A DNA stretch of 64,000 nucleotides from Polynucleobacter duraquae. GTDB taxonomy: Bacteria > Pseudomonadota > Gammaproteobacteria > Burkholderiales > Burkholderiaceae. The stretch lies in contig NZ_CP007501.1 in the NCBI RefSeq assembly GCF_000973625.1, positions 1,674,001-1,738,000 on the forward strand, given 5' to 3'. Below the pieces are notes generated by a model. That model was not told where the DNA came from, ran no database searches, and saw nothing but the letters and a program-made list of their open reading frames with translations. Positions within the stretch are counted from its first letter, which is position 1, and every line of letters begins with the position of its first letter. Both the position numbers and the translations under genes were made by a program. Of the stretch, positions 1 to 9,272 are shown piece after piece.

Positions 1-87
1 GCCTTTCTAGTCACCTTTACTTATTCAGTCTTTGTTGTGGGCCTCAAGCTTCAGTTCCCACTACTACCAGCATTCCTACAACAATAA
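1..87 (+). CDS. Tripartite tricarboxylate transporter TctB family protein, C-terminal end (partial)
   Basis: An open frame enters from the left edge and ends at TAA 85-87. The 28 visible residues are hydrophobic (AFLVTFTYSVFVVGLK, then a proline/leucine-rich tail), which fits the last membrane helix of the small TctB subunit. TctB is a four-helix membrane protein that partners TctA in binding-protein-dependent uptake of carboxylates. The assignment rests mostly on position: tctA follows after 18 nt, and tctB-tctA is the usual order in these operons. The start and most of the gene lie outside the window. Confidence 0.6.
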   Translation, partial: AFLVTFTYSVFVVGLKLQFPLLPAFLQQ

Positions 88-105
88 CGAACCGGGACTC
101 TAAAA

Positions 106-1608
106 ATGGATTTATTTGCTAATTTAGCGCTCGGTTTCGACACGGCGTTTACCTTACAAAATCTGATGTACTGCCTGATTGGCTGTATCTTGGGTACATT
201 AATTGGCGTTTTGCCAGGTCTAGGTCCAATTGCGACAATTGCAATGCTTTTGCCAGCCACCTACGCATTGCCTCCAATTGCCGCTTTGATTATGTTGGCC
301 GGTATTTACTACGGCTCACAGTACGGCGGTTCTACCACCGCAATTTTGCTCAACATCCCAGGGGAAACATCCTCGGTGGTGACGGCGATTGACGGTTATC
401 AAATGGCCAGAAATGGTCGAGCAGGCGTAGCTCTATTTACTGCCGGCATGGGTTCATTCTTTGCCGGTTGCGTAGCAACACTAGTGTTGGCTGCATTTGC
501 TGCACCACTCTCCCAACTGGCATTTAAGTTTGGTCCCGCCGAGTACTTCTCCTTGATGGTTCTAGGACTGATTGGTGCGGTCGTACTTGCTTCAGGCTCC
601 TTAATCAAGGCGATCGGCATGATCATCTTGGGTCTCTTGATGGGCTTGATCGGTACTGACGTGAACTCTGGCGTATCACGCTATGCTTTTGACATCCCTG
701 AATTAAGTGACGGCATTGGATTCGTAGCCGTTGCAATGGGCGTCTTTGGTTTTGCGGAAATTATGGGTAACCTAGAAAAAACTGGTGATGACGAGGGCTT
801 CCTCAACAAACTCACTAGCATGGTTCCCTCTAAGCAAGATATCAAGCGCATGATTCCATCCATCTTGCGCGGTACAACGATCGGCTCCATTTTGGGCATC
901 CTGCCAGGCGGAGGCGCTGCTTTGGCAGCCTTTGGCGCCTACTCAGTTGAAAAGAAATCTTCCAAGTACAGCCATGAGTTTGGTAAGGGTGCGATTGAGG
1001 GTGTAGCAGGTCCTGAAGCAGCAAATAATGCTGCCGCTCAAACCTCCTTCATCCCATTGCTCACCTTAGGCATCCCACCGAATGCCGTCATGGCTTTGAT
1101 GGTTGGTGCGATGACAATTCATAACATTCAGCCTGGCCCACAAGTCATGACCAGTAACCCAGCCTTGTTCTGGGGTCTGATCGCCTCTATGTGGATTGGT
1201 AACGTGATGTTGATTCTCTTGAACTTGCCACTCATTGGTATTTGGGTAAAGCTCTTGAAGATTCCTTATCGCTTCCTCTACCCAGCAATTCTGGTGTTCT
1301 GCTGTATCGGTGTGTATACCGTTAATAACACTGTATTTGACGTTTACGTAACCGCAGCCTTTGGTTTAATTGGCTACCTCTTCTTTAAGTTGGGTTGCGA
1401 ACCACCTCCATTGCTCTTAGGTTTCGTGCTTGGGCCAATGATGGAGGAGAACTTCCGTCGCGCCCTCTTGCTATCACGCGGCGACTTCACAACCTTCGTG
1501 ACCCGACCACTCTCCTTAGGTTTGCTGATTGCAGCAGCGCTCCTAGTTGTGATCGTGGCCTTACCTGCAGTTAAGAAAACCCGTGAAGAGGCATTCGTAG
1601 AAGAGTAA
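106..1608 (+). CDS. tctA: Tripartite tricarboxylate transporter permease, TctA family
   Basis: Large membrane subunit of a tripartite tricarboxylate transporter, which uses a periplasmic TctC-type receptor to import carboxylic acids. The 500-residue length is normal for the family. Family hallmarks are visible: a glycine-rich GLGPIATIAMLLP segment near residue 40, GGSTTAILLNIPGE near 73-86, and PGGGAALAAFGAY near 270, set among about ten hydrophobic helices. It follows the tctB end by 18 nt, so the two are co-transcribed, and a strong terminator follows it. No receptor gene lies in the window, so the substrate cannot be read from context; citrate-like acids are only a family-level guess. Confidence 0.93.
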   Translation: MDLFANLALGFDTAFTLQNLMYCLIGCILGTLIGVLPGLGPIATIAMLLPATYALPPIAALIMLAGIYYGSQYGGSTTAILLNIPGETSSVVTAIDGYQMARNGRAGVALFTAGMGSFFAGCVATLVLAAFAAPLSQLAFKFGPAEYFSLMVLGLIGAVVLASGSLIKAIGMIILGLLMGLIGTDVNSGVSRYAFDIPELSDGIGFVAVAMGVFGFAEIMGNLEKTGDDEGFLNKLTSMVPSKQDIKRMIPSILRGTTIGSILGILPGGGAALAAFGAYSVEKKSSKYSHEFGKGAIEGVAGPEAANNAAAQTSFIPLLTLGIPPNAVMALMVGAMTIHNIQPGPQVMTSNPALFWGLIASMWIGNVMLILLNLPLIGIWVKLLKIPYRFLYPAILVFCCIGVYTVNNTVFDVYVTAAFGLIGYLFFKLGCEPPPLLLGFVLGPMMEENFRRALLLSRGDFTTFVTRPLSLGLLIAAALLVVIVALPAVKKTREEAFVEE

Positions 1609-1630
1609 TTCTCGAGTGCCTCCCAGAAAT

Positions 1631-1659
1631 GAGCCCGCAGCAGTTTGCGGGCTTTTTTC
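1631..1659 (+). terminator. Intrinsic terminator after tctA
   Basis: GCCCGCA (1633-1639) pairs with TGCGGGC (1646-1652) across a 6-nt loop and is followed by a T-rich run. It lies 23 nt after the tctA stop and before glnS. A TTG at 1645 that could extend the glnS frame lies inside this hairpin, which argues for the later glnS start at 1693. Confidence 0.9.
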
Positions 1660-1692
1660 TTTATAGGCAGGGGTTTTCTCTACAATGGGCGC

Positions 1693-3465
1693 ATGTCCCA
1701 AGATAGCAAACCATCAAAATCACCTGCCGGCACTCTTGCTGAGCCCTCTAACTTTTTGCGCCAGATCATCGATCACGACCTGGCGAGTGGGGCCTACCAG
1801 AATCGCACTAATCGAGATGGTCAAGCTATCCCCTCGATCATTACTCGCTTTCCACCAGAACCCAATGGCTATCTTCATATTGGCCATGCAAAAAGTATTT
1901 GCTTAAACTTTGGCTTAGCTGCTGATTACAACAATCAAGCGGGCGGTGCGCGTTGCAATATGCGCTTGGATGACACCAATCCAGTCAAAGAAGATATTGA
2001 GTACGCTGACAGTATTTTGGATGCGGTTAAATGGCTTGGCTTTGATTGGGGAACACATCTGTATCACGCGAGTGATTACTTTGATCGGCTTTATGAGTTC
2101 GCAGAAATTCTGATTCAAAATGACAAGGCCTATGTTGATAGTCAGAGCGCGGATGATATTCACACCAATCGTGGCAACTTTGGCCAAGCTGGAAAAAATA
2201 GTCCGTACCGCGATCGCACACCCGATGAGAGCCTAGCTTTATTCCGCGAGATGCGTGATGGCAAATATAAAGATGGTGAACATGTACTGCGCCTGAAGAT
2301 CGACATGGCGCATCCAAATATTGTGATGCGCGATCCCGTGGTCTATCGCATTCGCCATACGGATCACCATCGCACTGGCAGTAAGTGGTGTATCTATCCT
2401 TTGTATGATTTCACGCACTGTATTTCTGATGCCCTAGAAAATGTTTCGCACTCTATCTGCACTTTGGAGTTTGAAAATAATCGCCCGCTCTACGATTGGA
2501 TTATTGCCTCATTAGCTGAGCTGGGAATCTTCAAAAGTCCTGTTCCACATCAATATGAATTCGCCCGCCTCAACTTAACTTACACCATCACTAGCAAACG
2601 CAAGCTCTTGCAATTGGTTGAAGAAAAGCATGTTGATGGCTGGGATGATCCAAGGATGCCAACGATTGTAGGCATCCGTCGCAGAGGTTATACGCCAGAG
2701 AGTATTCGTCTGTTCTGTGAACGCATCGGTGTTTCTAAAGCAGATAGCTGGATTGATATGAGCACCCTAGACCAAGCTTTACGGGATGATCTTGAAGCCA
2801 AGGCTCCGCGCGCCACAGCGGTTCTCAAGCCACTCAAGCTTGTGATTGAAAACTTCGATGCATCCGCGAGCGAGGCTTGCTCAGCACCGCGCCATCCACA
2901 ACATCCTGAGTGGGGTAATCGTGAGTTTCATTTCACCAAAGAATTGTGGATTGAAGAAGATGATTTTATGCAAGAGCCCGTCAAGGGGTTCTTCAGGCTC
3001 TACCCGCCAGTAGGCGATCTAGCTGGTGGACGTGTACGTTTACGTCATGGCTTTGTGATTGAGTGCACCGGATTTGAAGTAGATGCTCATGGCAAGGTGA
3101 TTCAAGTCAATGCAACACACTTCCCAGACAGTAAGAGTGGTACACCCGGCTCAAATAATTACAAGGTCAAGGGCAATATTCATTGGGTCAGCGCTGCGGA
3201 AGCTGTGCCTGCACAACTTCGCCTCTATGACCACCTATTTAATGACCCACATCCAGACAGTGGGGATAAAAATTTCCTTGACGCAATCAATCCTCACTCG
3301 AAGCAAACGATTACTGCGTACTTAGAGCCGTGCATGAAGGACGTCAAAGCGGAAGATCGTTTTCAGTTTGAGCGCCATGGCTACTTTGTTGCGGATCAAA
3401 GCGAATCAAAACCAGGTCAACCGGTATTTAACCGTACGGTCGGACTTAAGGATTCTTGGAAATAG
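1693..3465 (+). CDS. glnS: Glutamine--tRNA ligase
   Basis: Class I aminoacyl-tRNA synthetase that charges tRNA-Gln with glutamine in the cytoplasm; 590 residues. The HIGH signature is at about residues 62-65 (PPEPNGYLHIGHAK), and the KMSKS equivalent is SKRKL near residue 300 (ITSKRKL). The C-terminal half forms the anticodon-binding beta-barrels typical of bacterial GlnRS. I chose ATG 1693 (MSQDSK) because the longer frame would begin with a TTG inside the upstream terminator stem. GlnRS rather than GluRS is supported by the PPEPNGYLHIGH form of the motif and the long C-terminal barrels. The 3' end overlaps the converging SDR gene by 20 nt. Confidence 0.96.
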   Translation: MSQDSKPSKSPAGTLAEPSNFLRQIIDHDLASGAYQNRTNRDGQAIPSIITRFPPEPNGYLHIGHAKSICLNFGLAADYNNQAGGARCNMRLDDTNPVKEDIEYADSILDAVKWLGFDWGTHLYHASDYFDRLYEFAEILIQNDKAYVDSQSADDIHTNRGNFGQAGKNSPYRDRTPDESLALFREMRDGKYKDGEHVLRLKIDMAHPNIVMRDPVVYRIRHTDHHRTGSKWCIYPLYDFTHCISDALENVSHSICTLEFENNRPLYDWIIASLAELGIFKSPVPHQYEFARLNLTYTITSKRKLLQLVEEKHVDGWDDPRMPTIVGIRRRGYTPESIRLFCERIGVSKADSWIDMSTLDQALRDDLEAKAPRATAVLKPLKLVIENFDASASEACSAPRHPQHPEWGNREFHFTKELWIEEDDFMQEPVKGFFRLYPPVGDLAGGRVRLRHGFVIECTGFEVDAHGKVIQVNATHFPDSKSGTPGSNNYKVKGNIHWVSAAEAVPAQLRLYDHLFNDPHPDSGDKNFLDAINPHSKQTITAYLEPCMKDVKAEDRFQFERHGYFVADQSESKPGQPVFNRTVGLKDSWK

Positions 3466-4333
3466 TTTTCAGAAACTCTGCCACGCTAGGATAGCGTAGT
3501 GGGGTTTTCAATTCTGCTAGCCGTGTATTCGTTACCCGCCGTGACTCCCGCATAAAAGACCACAGCATGGGGGATACGATTTTCTCCAACTGCTCAGCTG
3601 GCAATCTGGGTGGCCGCTCCAAGCCAAACGCATCAGCTACTTCATCAAAGTAATCACCCATCTTGGTTTCACCACCGTCGCAAGCATTAATGACGCGTTG
3701 TGGCTTGCCGTGATAAACGGCAGCACACACTAATCTTGCCAAGTCATCACTCTGTATGTGGTTTGAGTAAGCATCCTCAGCTGGATTTAAGGCGGGGGTG
3801 CCGGCCTGAATGCGATCAACCGGCAAGCGGTCAGCAGCATAAATACCTGGCACTCGCAGAATGGTGAGGGCAACTCCATGAGCTGGCGCCCAAAGACGTA
3901 GGCAGTTTTCTGCATCCACCCTTCTCTTAGCTCGCTCGCTTTGAGGTTTAACCGGCGTCACTTCGCTTACCTTAGCGCCTGCGTGATCACCATAAACGCC
4001 CGTTGTGCTCACATAAATCACGCGCCCAACAGTATCAGAGCCTTGGGCTAAAATTCGGAGGAGGTTGCGAGTTCGGCAATCACGATGACCTGTATTTTGG
4101 GGTGGTGCCAAGTGGATCACGGTTTGCGCTAATCCACTTAAACGCCACAAGCTATCGGGCTTATCCAGATCCCCCAAAATCGGAATCGCGCCAACCGCTC
4201 TCAACTCCTGAAAACGTGTTTTCTGGGAAGTTAAGGCGTATACGCGATGACTTCGAGCGAGCTGCTTGGCAATACGCAGACCAATGTCACCACAGCCAAC
4301 GATCAGGATTCGAGATTTACCAAAAGATTGCAT
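3446..4333 (-). CDS. NAD(P)-binding SDR-family protein (YeeZ-like)
   Basis: A 295-residue extended short-chain dehydrogenase/reductase-like protein. The Rossmann nucleotide-binding signature is at residues 9-16 (ILIVGCGDIG). The mid-protein YVSTTGVYGD resembles the active-site Ser and Tyr region of NAD-dependent epimerases. It looks like the YeeZ-type group, whose substrate is not established. The 3' end overlaps glnS tail-to-tail by 20 nt and there is no separate terminator. The start faces the divergent reductase gene across only 36 nt. The function is an NAD(P)-dependent sugar- or acyl-derivative reaction at most; the reaction is unknown. Confidence 0.85.
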   Translation of the reverse strand: MQSFGKSRILIVGCGDIGLRIAKQLARSHRVYALTSQKTRFQELRAVGAIPILGDLDKPDSLWRLSGLAQTVIHLAPPQNTGHRDCRTRNLLRILAQGSDTVGRVIYVSTTGVYGDHAGAKVSEVTPVKPQSERAKRRVDAENCLRLWAPAHGVALTILRVPGIYAADRLPVDRIQAGTPALNPAEDAYSNHIQSDDLARLVCAAVYHGKPQRVINACDGGETKMGDYFDEVADAFGLERPPRLPAEQLEKIVSPMLWSFMRESRRVTNTRLAELKTPLRYPSVAEFLKTISKNP

Positions 4334-4369
4334 AGATCACATCGTAACGATTTATTGAAAGGAATGAGA

Positions 4370-5410
4370 GTGTCTTATCAAGTCACGCTCAAGGCGAGCG
4401 GCAAACAATTTACCGTCCAGGAGGATGAAACCCTTCTTGAAGCAGCGCTACAACAGGGCATCACCCTTCCTTATGGCTGTAAAAACGGTGCCTGCGGTTC
4501 TTGCAAAGGCAAAATCCTGGAGGGCCAGGTAGAGCATGGCCAGCATAGTGCCGCCGCTTTAAGCCCAGCTGATGAGGCCACCGGTGGGACCTTATTTTGC
4601 TGCGCCCACCCCAAGTCAGACCTTCTCATTGAAGCTCGTGAAGTTCAAGGGGCTGGTGATATCGCCATACGGAAAGTGCCTTGTCGCGTGAACACCATTA
4701 CAAAACCAAGCGCAGATGTGGCCATTCTTCAATTGCAATTACCAGCTGCCGAGCGCTTTCAATTTTTAGCTGGCCAGTATTTAGAGTTCCTACTCAAAGA
4801 TGGTCAGCGCCGCGCCTACTCTATTGCCAATGCACCCGATCAAGAAGGTCCCCTCGAGTTGCATATTCGCCACTTGCAAGGTGGACTCTTTACCGACCTA
4901 GTGTTTGGTGCAAAAGACCCCGCGTTAAAGGAAAAAGATATTTTGCGTTTTGAAGGTCCATTAGGCAGCTTCTTTTTAAGAGAAGACTCCAAGAAACCTA
5001 TTATCTTTGTTGCAGCGGGTACCGGCTTTGCGCCGATTAAATCCATCATCGAGCAAATGCAGCTCAAAAAGATCCAGCGTCCGATGCATCTGTATTGGGG
5101 TGGACGGCGCCCGAGCGACCTCTACCTCAATGAGCTCTGCCAGTCATGGGCAAAAGATATCCCTGACTTTAAGTACATCCCCGTCATTTCAGATGCTCTG
5201 CCAGAGGATCAATGGCATGGACGCACAGGCTTTGTGCACCAAGCTGTGATGGCCGACCATCTCAATATGAGACCTTACCAGGTCTATGCCTGTGGCGCCC
5301 CTGTAATGGTTAACTCGGCTCGCCAGGACTTTTCATCCCAGTGCAGCCTGCCCGAAGAGGAATTCTTTGCAGACTCCTTTACCAGCGCTGCTGACCTCGC
5401 GACAAACTAG
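4370..5410 (+). CDS. 2Fe-2S ferredoxin/FAD/NAD(P) reductase, CDP-6-deoxy-delta-3,4-glucoseen reductase-like
   Basis: An electron-transfer flavoprotein of about 346 residues with three modules. The N-terminal plant-type 2Fe-2S ferredoxin (residues 1-95) has cysteines in GCKNGACGSCKG and CCAHP. The FAD-binding barrel has the RxYS motif (RAYSIANAP). The NAD(P)-binding domain has VAAGTGFAPIKS and a late CGAP. Family members pass electrons from NAD(P)H to a partner. The classical partner is the deoxysugar dehydratase AscC/E1, but no nucleotide-sugar gene is nearby, so the real acceptor is unknown. GTG 4370 is preferred: AAGGA at 4359-4363 is 6 nt upstream, whereas it abuts the alternative ATG 4364. 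Confidence 0.85.
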   Translation: MSYQVTLKASGKQFTVQEDETLLEAALQQGITLPYGCKNGACGSCKGKILEGQVEHGQHSAAALSPADEATGGTLFCCAHPKSDLLIEAREVQGAGDIAIRKVPCRVNTITKPSADVAILQLQLPAAERFQFLAGQYLEFLLKDGQRRAYSIANAPDQEGPLELHIRHLQGGLFTDLVFGAKDPALKEKDILRFEGPLGSFFLREDSKKPIIFVAAGTGFAPIKSIIEQMQLKKIQRPMHLYWGGRRPSDLYLNELCQSWAKDIPDFKYIPVISDALPEDQWHGRTGFVHQAVMADHLNMRPYQVYACGAPVMVNSARQDFSSQCSLPEEEFFADSFTSAADLATN

Positions 5411-5461
5411 TCTGCTAAGCGCGATAATAGAAACCTCATTTGATTTCACTTTGCATACGAT

Positions 5462-6655
5462 ATGAATAAGCCAGCCCAATCCGTAGATGCCCACTCAGTG
5501 ATGTTTATCACCCCGCGACCAGAGTTGACTATGGTTGAAGGCAAAGGCTCCTGGCTGACTGATAACCAGGGCAAGCGTTATTTGGATTTCTTGCAAGGCT
5601 GGGCAGTGAACTGTCTCGGTCATAGCAACCCCGGCATGATTGAAGCGCTCAACGCACAAGCTAAGAAACTCATTAATCCGAGTCCTGCGTTTTATAACGA
5701 GCCAATGATTCGCCTATCGAATCTTTTGACAGAAAACAGTTGCTTTAACAAAGTATTTTTTGCTAACAGCGGAGCTGAGGCTAATGAAGGCGCCATTAAG
5801 TTGGCGCGTAAATGGGGGCAACTGAATAAATCAGGCGCCTTTGAAATCATCACCTTTGACCATAGCTTTCATGGTCGTACATTGGCGACGATGAGCGCAT
5901 CTGGTAAACCAGGTTGGGACACCATGTTTGCCCCACAAGTTCCTGGTTTTCTTAAAGCGGATTTGAATGATTTAGATTCCGTCAAAAAACTAGTAACTGA
6001 TAAAACAGTTGCAGTCATGCTTGAGCCGGTACAAGGTGAAGGTGGCGTTATTCCCACCACCAAGGAGTTTATGCAAAGCCTGCGTAAATTTACCCAAGAA
6101 AATAATATTCTGCTGATCGTCGATGAAGTTCAAGCTGGCTGTGGTCGCACTGGCACTCTCTTTGCCTATCAGCACTATGGCATCGAACCAGACATCATGA
6201 CCTTAGGCAAAGGTATTGGTGGTGGCGTGCCATTAGCTGCGCTGATGGCAACTGATGCAGTTGCTTGCTTTGTTCCTGGCGATCAGGGTGGTACCTATAA
6301 CGGCAATCCACTGATGGTCGCAGTAGGTGTCAGCGTGATCGAGCAATTATTGGCGCCAGGCTTCCTAGAGTCTGTACGCACCAAAGGGGAATTGCTGAGC
6401 AAAGAGCTCCTCGCCATCTCCGCAGAATTTAATTTAGATGGCGAGCGCGGTGAAGGACTATTACGCGCCCTGATGTTGAGTAGTGATATCGGCGCGAAGC
6501 TAGTTGAATTAGCTCGTGATAGAACTCCAGAAGGCTTATTAATTAATTCACCAAGACCTAATTTGCTACGCTTTATGCCAGCACTCAATGTTTCTGATGA
6601 TGAAATCCGTCAGATGTGCAATATTTTGAGAGAGTTGCTCAAGCAATTAAGCTAA
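5462..6655 (+). CDS. argD: Acetylornithine aminotransferase family protein
   Basis: A PLP-dependent class III aminotransferase of 397 residues, the usual ArgD length. It most likely converts N-acetylglutamate semialdehyde to N-acetylornithine in arginine synthesis. Visible hallmarks are NSGAEANEGAIKLARKW (about residues 102-118), the cofactor aspartate region VDEVQAGCGRTG, and the Schiff-base lysine in LGKGIGGGVPLA near residue 250. ATG 5462 gives the full N-terminus. Related omega-aminotransferases (4-aminobutyrate, succinylornithine) cannot be fully excluded. argF and argG in the same window support the arginine role, although argD stands alone about 18 kb from them. Confidence 0.88.
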   Translation: MNKPAQSVDAHSVMFITPRPELTMVEGKGSWLTDNQGKRYLDFLQGWAVNCLGHSNPGMIEALNAQAKKLINPSPAFYNEPMIRLSNLLTENSCFNKVFFANSGAEANEGAIKLARKWGQLNKSGAFEIITFDHSFHGRTLATMSASGKPGWDTMFAPQVPGFLKADLNDLDSVKKLVTDKTVAVMLEPVQGEGGVIPTTKEFMQSLRKFTQENNILLIVDEVQAGCGRTGTLFAYQHYGIEPDIMTLGKGIGGGVPLAALMATDAVACFVPGDQGGTYNGNPLMVAVGVSVIEQLLAPGFLESVRTKGELLSKELLAISAEFNLDGERGEGLLRALMLSSDIGAKLVELARDRTPEGLLINSPRPNLLRFMPALNVSDDEIRQMCNILRELLKQLS

Positions 6656-6677
6656 TAAAATACTCAGATGAAATGCA

Positions 6678-6706
6678 ATAAAGGGGCTCTAGGCCCCTTT
6701 ATCTTT
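6678..6706. terminator. Bidirectional intrinsic terminator between argD and ispH
   Basis: ATAAAGGGGC (6678-6687) pairs with GCCCCTTTAT (6693-6702) across a 5-nt loop. T-rich sequence follows on the plus strand and A-rich sequence precedes it, so it can serve both converging genes. Confidence 0.88.
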
Positions 6707-6741
6707 TATTACAGCAATTACCTCAACAAAGGTCTTACTGA

Positions 6742-7707
6742 CTAGCCAACTAAATTCTTTGGCAGTGAGAATATGACATCCTCCACCACGCCCTCTAGAT
6801 TACGAATGTGACGTGGTCCAAATTCTTGAATCTTTGCCACAATCGAAAGGGCTAGGCTTTCAGGAGCTGATGCACCTGCAGTGAGGCCTACGCGCTTCTT
6901 ACCAATAAACCATTCGGCCTGAAGCTGCTCAGGTGCATCGACCATGTAGGCCGGTACACCTAGTTTTTCAGCTAATTCACGCAAGCGATTCGAGTTCGAG
7001 CTTGCCTTACTTCCGACCACAATAACTACCTCAACTTGAGGGGCCATAAATTTCACAGCATCTTGGCGATTTTGAGTGGCATAGCAAATATCTTGCTTGC
7101 GAGGTTGCACGATATTGGGGAATTTTTGAATTAAGGCATCGACAATTTCTTTCGTCTCATCCACGGAGAGTGTCGTTTGCGTAACAAAAGCGATTTTTTC
7201 ATGCTCAGTAAAAGGCAACTTAGCAATATCTGCCACCTTCTCAATCAGATGAACACCTTCCTTAACCTGACCCATCGTACCTTCGACCTCCGGGTGCCCC
7301 GCATGGCCAATCATCAACACCGTAAAGCCATCCTTGCACATCTTAATGACTTCAACGTGCACCTTTGTGACCAAGGGGCAAGTCGCGTCATATACCTGCA
7401 AGCCGCGTGCCTCAGCATCTTGACGAACTTCTTGAGAAACACCGTGGGCGCTAAACACCACAATGCCGCCTTTAGGAACTTCATGCAACTCCTCAACAAA
7501 CACAGCACCCTTATCACGCAGCTCATTCACGACGTAAGCATTGTGAACAATCTCATGACGTACATAAATTGGGGCACCAAAGCGTGTGAGCGCTTCATTC
7601 ACAATATTGATTGCACGATCAACACCTGCACAAAAGCCTCGGGGCTGCGCCATCAAAATTTCAGCGGTGCTTTCTCCGCCTGCTTGAGTATTAGTTTGTT
7701 TGTTCAT
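6742..7707 (-). CDS. ispH: 4-hydroxy-3-methylbut-2-enyl diphosphate reductase
   Basis: Last enzyme of the MEP isoprenoid pathway. It reductively dehydroxylates HMBPP to IPP and DMAPP using an iron-sulfur cluster. The three cluster cysteines are visible in [10 protein letters not shown] (residue 26), [11 protein letters not shown] (about 110) and [10 protein letters not shown] (about 210). The proton-relay region SSNSNRL also fits. The 321-residue length is normal. It lies 3 nt after an FKBP-type isomerase gene on the same strand; a fkpB-ispH pair is also known in enterobacteria. A shared transcript is therefore very likely. It ends before a bidirectional terminator. Confidence 0.97.
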   Translation of the reverse strand: MNKQTNTQAGGESTAEILMAQPRGFCAGVDRAINIVNEALTRFGAPIYVRHEIVHNAYVVNELRDKGAVFVEELHEVPKGGIVVFSAHGVSQEVRQDAEARGLQVYDATCPLVTKVHVEVIKMCKDGFTVLMIGHAGHPEVEGTMGQVKEGVHLIEKVADIAKLPFTEHEKIAFVTQTTLSVDETKEIVDALIQKFPNIVQPRKQDICYATQNRQDAVKFMAPQVEVVIVVGSKASSNSNRLRELAEKLGVPAYMVDAPEQLQAEWFIGKKRVGLTAGASAPESLALSIVAKIQEFGPRHIRNLEGVVEDVIFSLPKNLVG

Positions 7708-7710
7708 TGG

Positions 7711-8157
7711 CTACAAAATCGCAACAATTTGAGCTTCGAAGGTAACAGGCCTTCCAGCAAGTGGGTGATTGAAGTCAAACCAGGCGCCTTCTTCGTTAAT
7801 CGATTGCAGTACACCAGCGTATTGAGCGCCACCAGGCGCATTAAATTCAATGACATCGCCAGGGTTAAATTGCGCATCATCATCGCGACCCTCTTTAAGT
7901 GCATTCAGAGAAACCCACTGAATTAATTCTTCTTTGCGCTCACCAAAGCTTTCTTCTGGTGGCAATAAGGCACTTTTCTTATCACCCACACCCAATCCGA
8001 TTAATACTTTTTCAAAACAAGGCGCAAATTGTCCAGAACCCATCAACACCGTCGCAGGGCGATCGATAAAAGTATTGATGTAGTCATCCCCACTCGGCAA
8101 AGTCAGCCGATAGTTGAGGGTCAGGAAGGAGTTGGGCAAAACCGTAAGCTTAGTCAT
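7711..8157 (-). CDS. fkpB: FKBP-type peptidyl-prolyl cis-trans isomerase, SlpA/FkpB-like
   Basis: A small FKBP-type proline isomerase/chaperone of 148 residues. It begins MTKLTVLPNSFLTLNYRL and carries LMGSGQFAPCFEKVLIGL (FKBP core) and FNPGDVIEFNAPGG (insert-in-flap region), as in SlpA and SlyD relatives. No metal-binding histidine tail is present, so SlpA/FkpB fits better than SlyD. The frame opens 36 nt further upstream, but MTKLT at 8157 matches the family start. Only 30 nt separate it from the divergent radC start, so the two promoters must overlap or extend into coding sequence. Confidence 0.9.
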   Translation of the reverse strand: MTKLTVLPNSFLTLNYRLTLPSGDDYINTFIDRPATVLMGSGQFAPCFEKVLIGLGVGDKKSALLPPEESFGERKEELIQWVSLNALKEGRDDDAQFNPGDVIEFNAPGGAQYAGVLQSINEEGAWFDFNHPLAGRPVTFEAQIVAIL

Positions 8158-8187
8158 AAGGTAATTGTATCTAGGCCCGACCGTAGC

Positions 8188-8883
8188 GTGCACTTGCCGA
8201 TTACGGATTGGCCAAAAATGGAGCAGCCCCGCGAAAAACTGCGCGCCCTTGGCGCCGCAGCCCTGAGTGATGGTGAGTTACTCGCTATTTTTCTTCGTGT
8301 TGGGGTTAAAGGCAAAACTGCCGTAGCCCTGGCCGAGGATCTTCTCCATCATTTCGGCAATTTACCGCGTCTCATGTCCTGCACCCCAGAAGAATTAACC
8401 CAGATTCATGGCATGGGCATTTCTAAGTGGTCACAAATCCAGGCGGCCTATGAGCTTGTAAAGCGTAGCCTTGAAGAAACCCTCTCCCAAGACTCTGTCC
8501 TTACCTCACCAGGCTACGTCCGAGAGTTCTTGCAGGCCAGATTTGGACGCCTGCCACACGAAGTCTTCTTATGCCTATACCTTGACTCCCGCTTACGCCT
8601 GATTGAGTGTCAGGAGCTCTTTAGAGGCTCCCTAAGCCATACCGCCGTTTACCCACGAGAAATCCTTAAGGAGGCTCTTGCCAGAAACGCTAGTGCTCTG
8701 ATCGTGGCACACAACCATCCCAGCGGAAACCCAAAACCGAGTATTGCTGATCAAGAATTAACCAAGACACTAGCCAAAGCCTTGCAGTTAATCGATATCC
8801 CCCTGCTGGATCACTGCATTGTGAGTGATGGCGGTTTTTTCTCATTTTCTGATGAGGGTCTTATGAAAAATGACGATAAATAG
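8188..8883 (+). CDS. radC: RadC family protein (JAB domain)
   Basis: A RadC/YicR family protein with an N-terminal helix-hairpin-helix region and a C-terminal JAB metal-binding domain. The JAMM-like signature is clear: AHNHPSGNPKPSIADQEL near the C-terminus. A DNA-repair role is often assigned but is not firmly established. The N-terminal PITDWPKMEQPREKLRALG matches the family start. No ATG sits there: GTG 8188 or TTG 8194 are the candidates, and TTG would give exactly MPITDWPK. I chose the GTG because it is the more common start codon. No strong ribosome binding site is seen. Confidence 0.9.
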   Translation: MHLPITDWPKMEQPREKLRALGAAALSDGELLAIFLRVGVKGKTAVALAEDLLHHFGNLPRLMSCTPEELTQIHGMGISKWSQIQAAYELVKRSLEETLSQDSVLTSPGYVREFLQARFGRLPHEVFLCLYLDSRLRLIECQELFRGSLSHTAVYPREILKEALARNASALIVAHNHPSGNPKPSIADQELTKTLAKALQLIDIPLLDHCIVSDGGFFSFSDEGLMKNDDK

Positions 8884-9027
8884 AAGTAATTACTAACTTA
8901 AAGGTAGTTTTTAAGCAATATTACCGACTATTTCTCCTCATCCCCAAAACTAAAGCCAATTAGGGGTAGATCAAAGTAGCTGGAGGCTGATACAATCTTC
9001 TTTTTTCGCAATTAATGGAGTTATGTC

Positions 9028-9261
9028 ATGGCAAAAGTTTGCCAAGTCACTGGGAAGAAGCCGATGGTTGGCAACAATGTATCCCATGCAAACAATAAAA
9101 CGAAGCGTCGCTTTTTGCCGAATTTGCAAAATCGCCGTTTCTGGGTTGAATCTGAAAACCGCTGGATTAGCTTGCGCTTAACCAATGCTGGTTTGCGCGT
9201 GATCGACAAAAACGGCATTGATGCTGTCTTGTCTGATCTCCGTGCACGTGGCGAAATTTAA
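9028..9261 (+). CDS. rpmB: 50S ribosomal protein L28
   Basis: A 77-residue basic protein beginning [21 protein letters not shown], the canonical start of bacterial L28, followed by [12 protein letters not shown]. The length is right. ATG 9028 is preceded by a GGAG motif (AATGGAGTTATGTC). It forms the standard rpmB-rpmG pair with the next gene, 11 nt downstream. A TACAAT hexamer at 8991-8996 could be a -10 element, but I see no convincing -35. Confidence 0.98.
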   Translation: MAKVCQVTGKKPMVGNNVSHANNKTKRRFLPNLQNRRFWVESENRWISLRLTNAGLRVIDKNGIDAVLSDLRARGEI

Positions 9262-9272
9262 GGAGCGCACAA

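Noticed and set aside
1645..1692. 16-residue N-terminal extension of glnS from a TTG
   Set aside because: The TTG lies inside the tctA terminator stem, and ATG 1693 gives the expected N-terminus.
7177..7926. 249-codon open frame opposite ispH/fkpB
   Set aside because: It is a shadow of two well-supported genes on the other strand and shows no family features.
8968..8996. Possible sigma-70 promoter before rpmB
   Set aside because: TACAAT is a fair -10, but no -35 hexamer at 16-18 nt was convincing.
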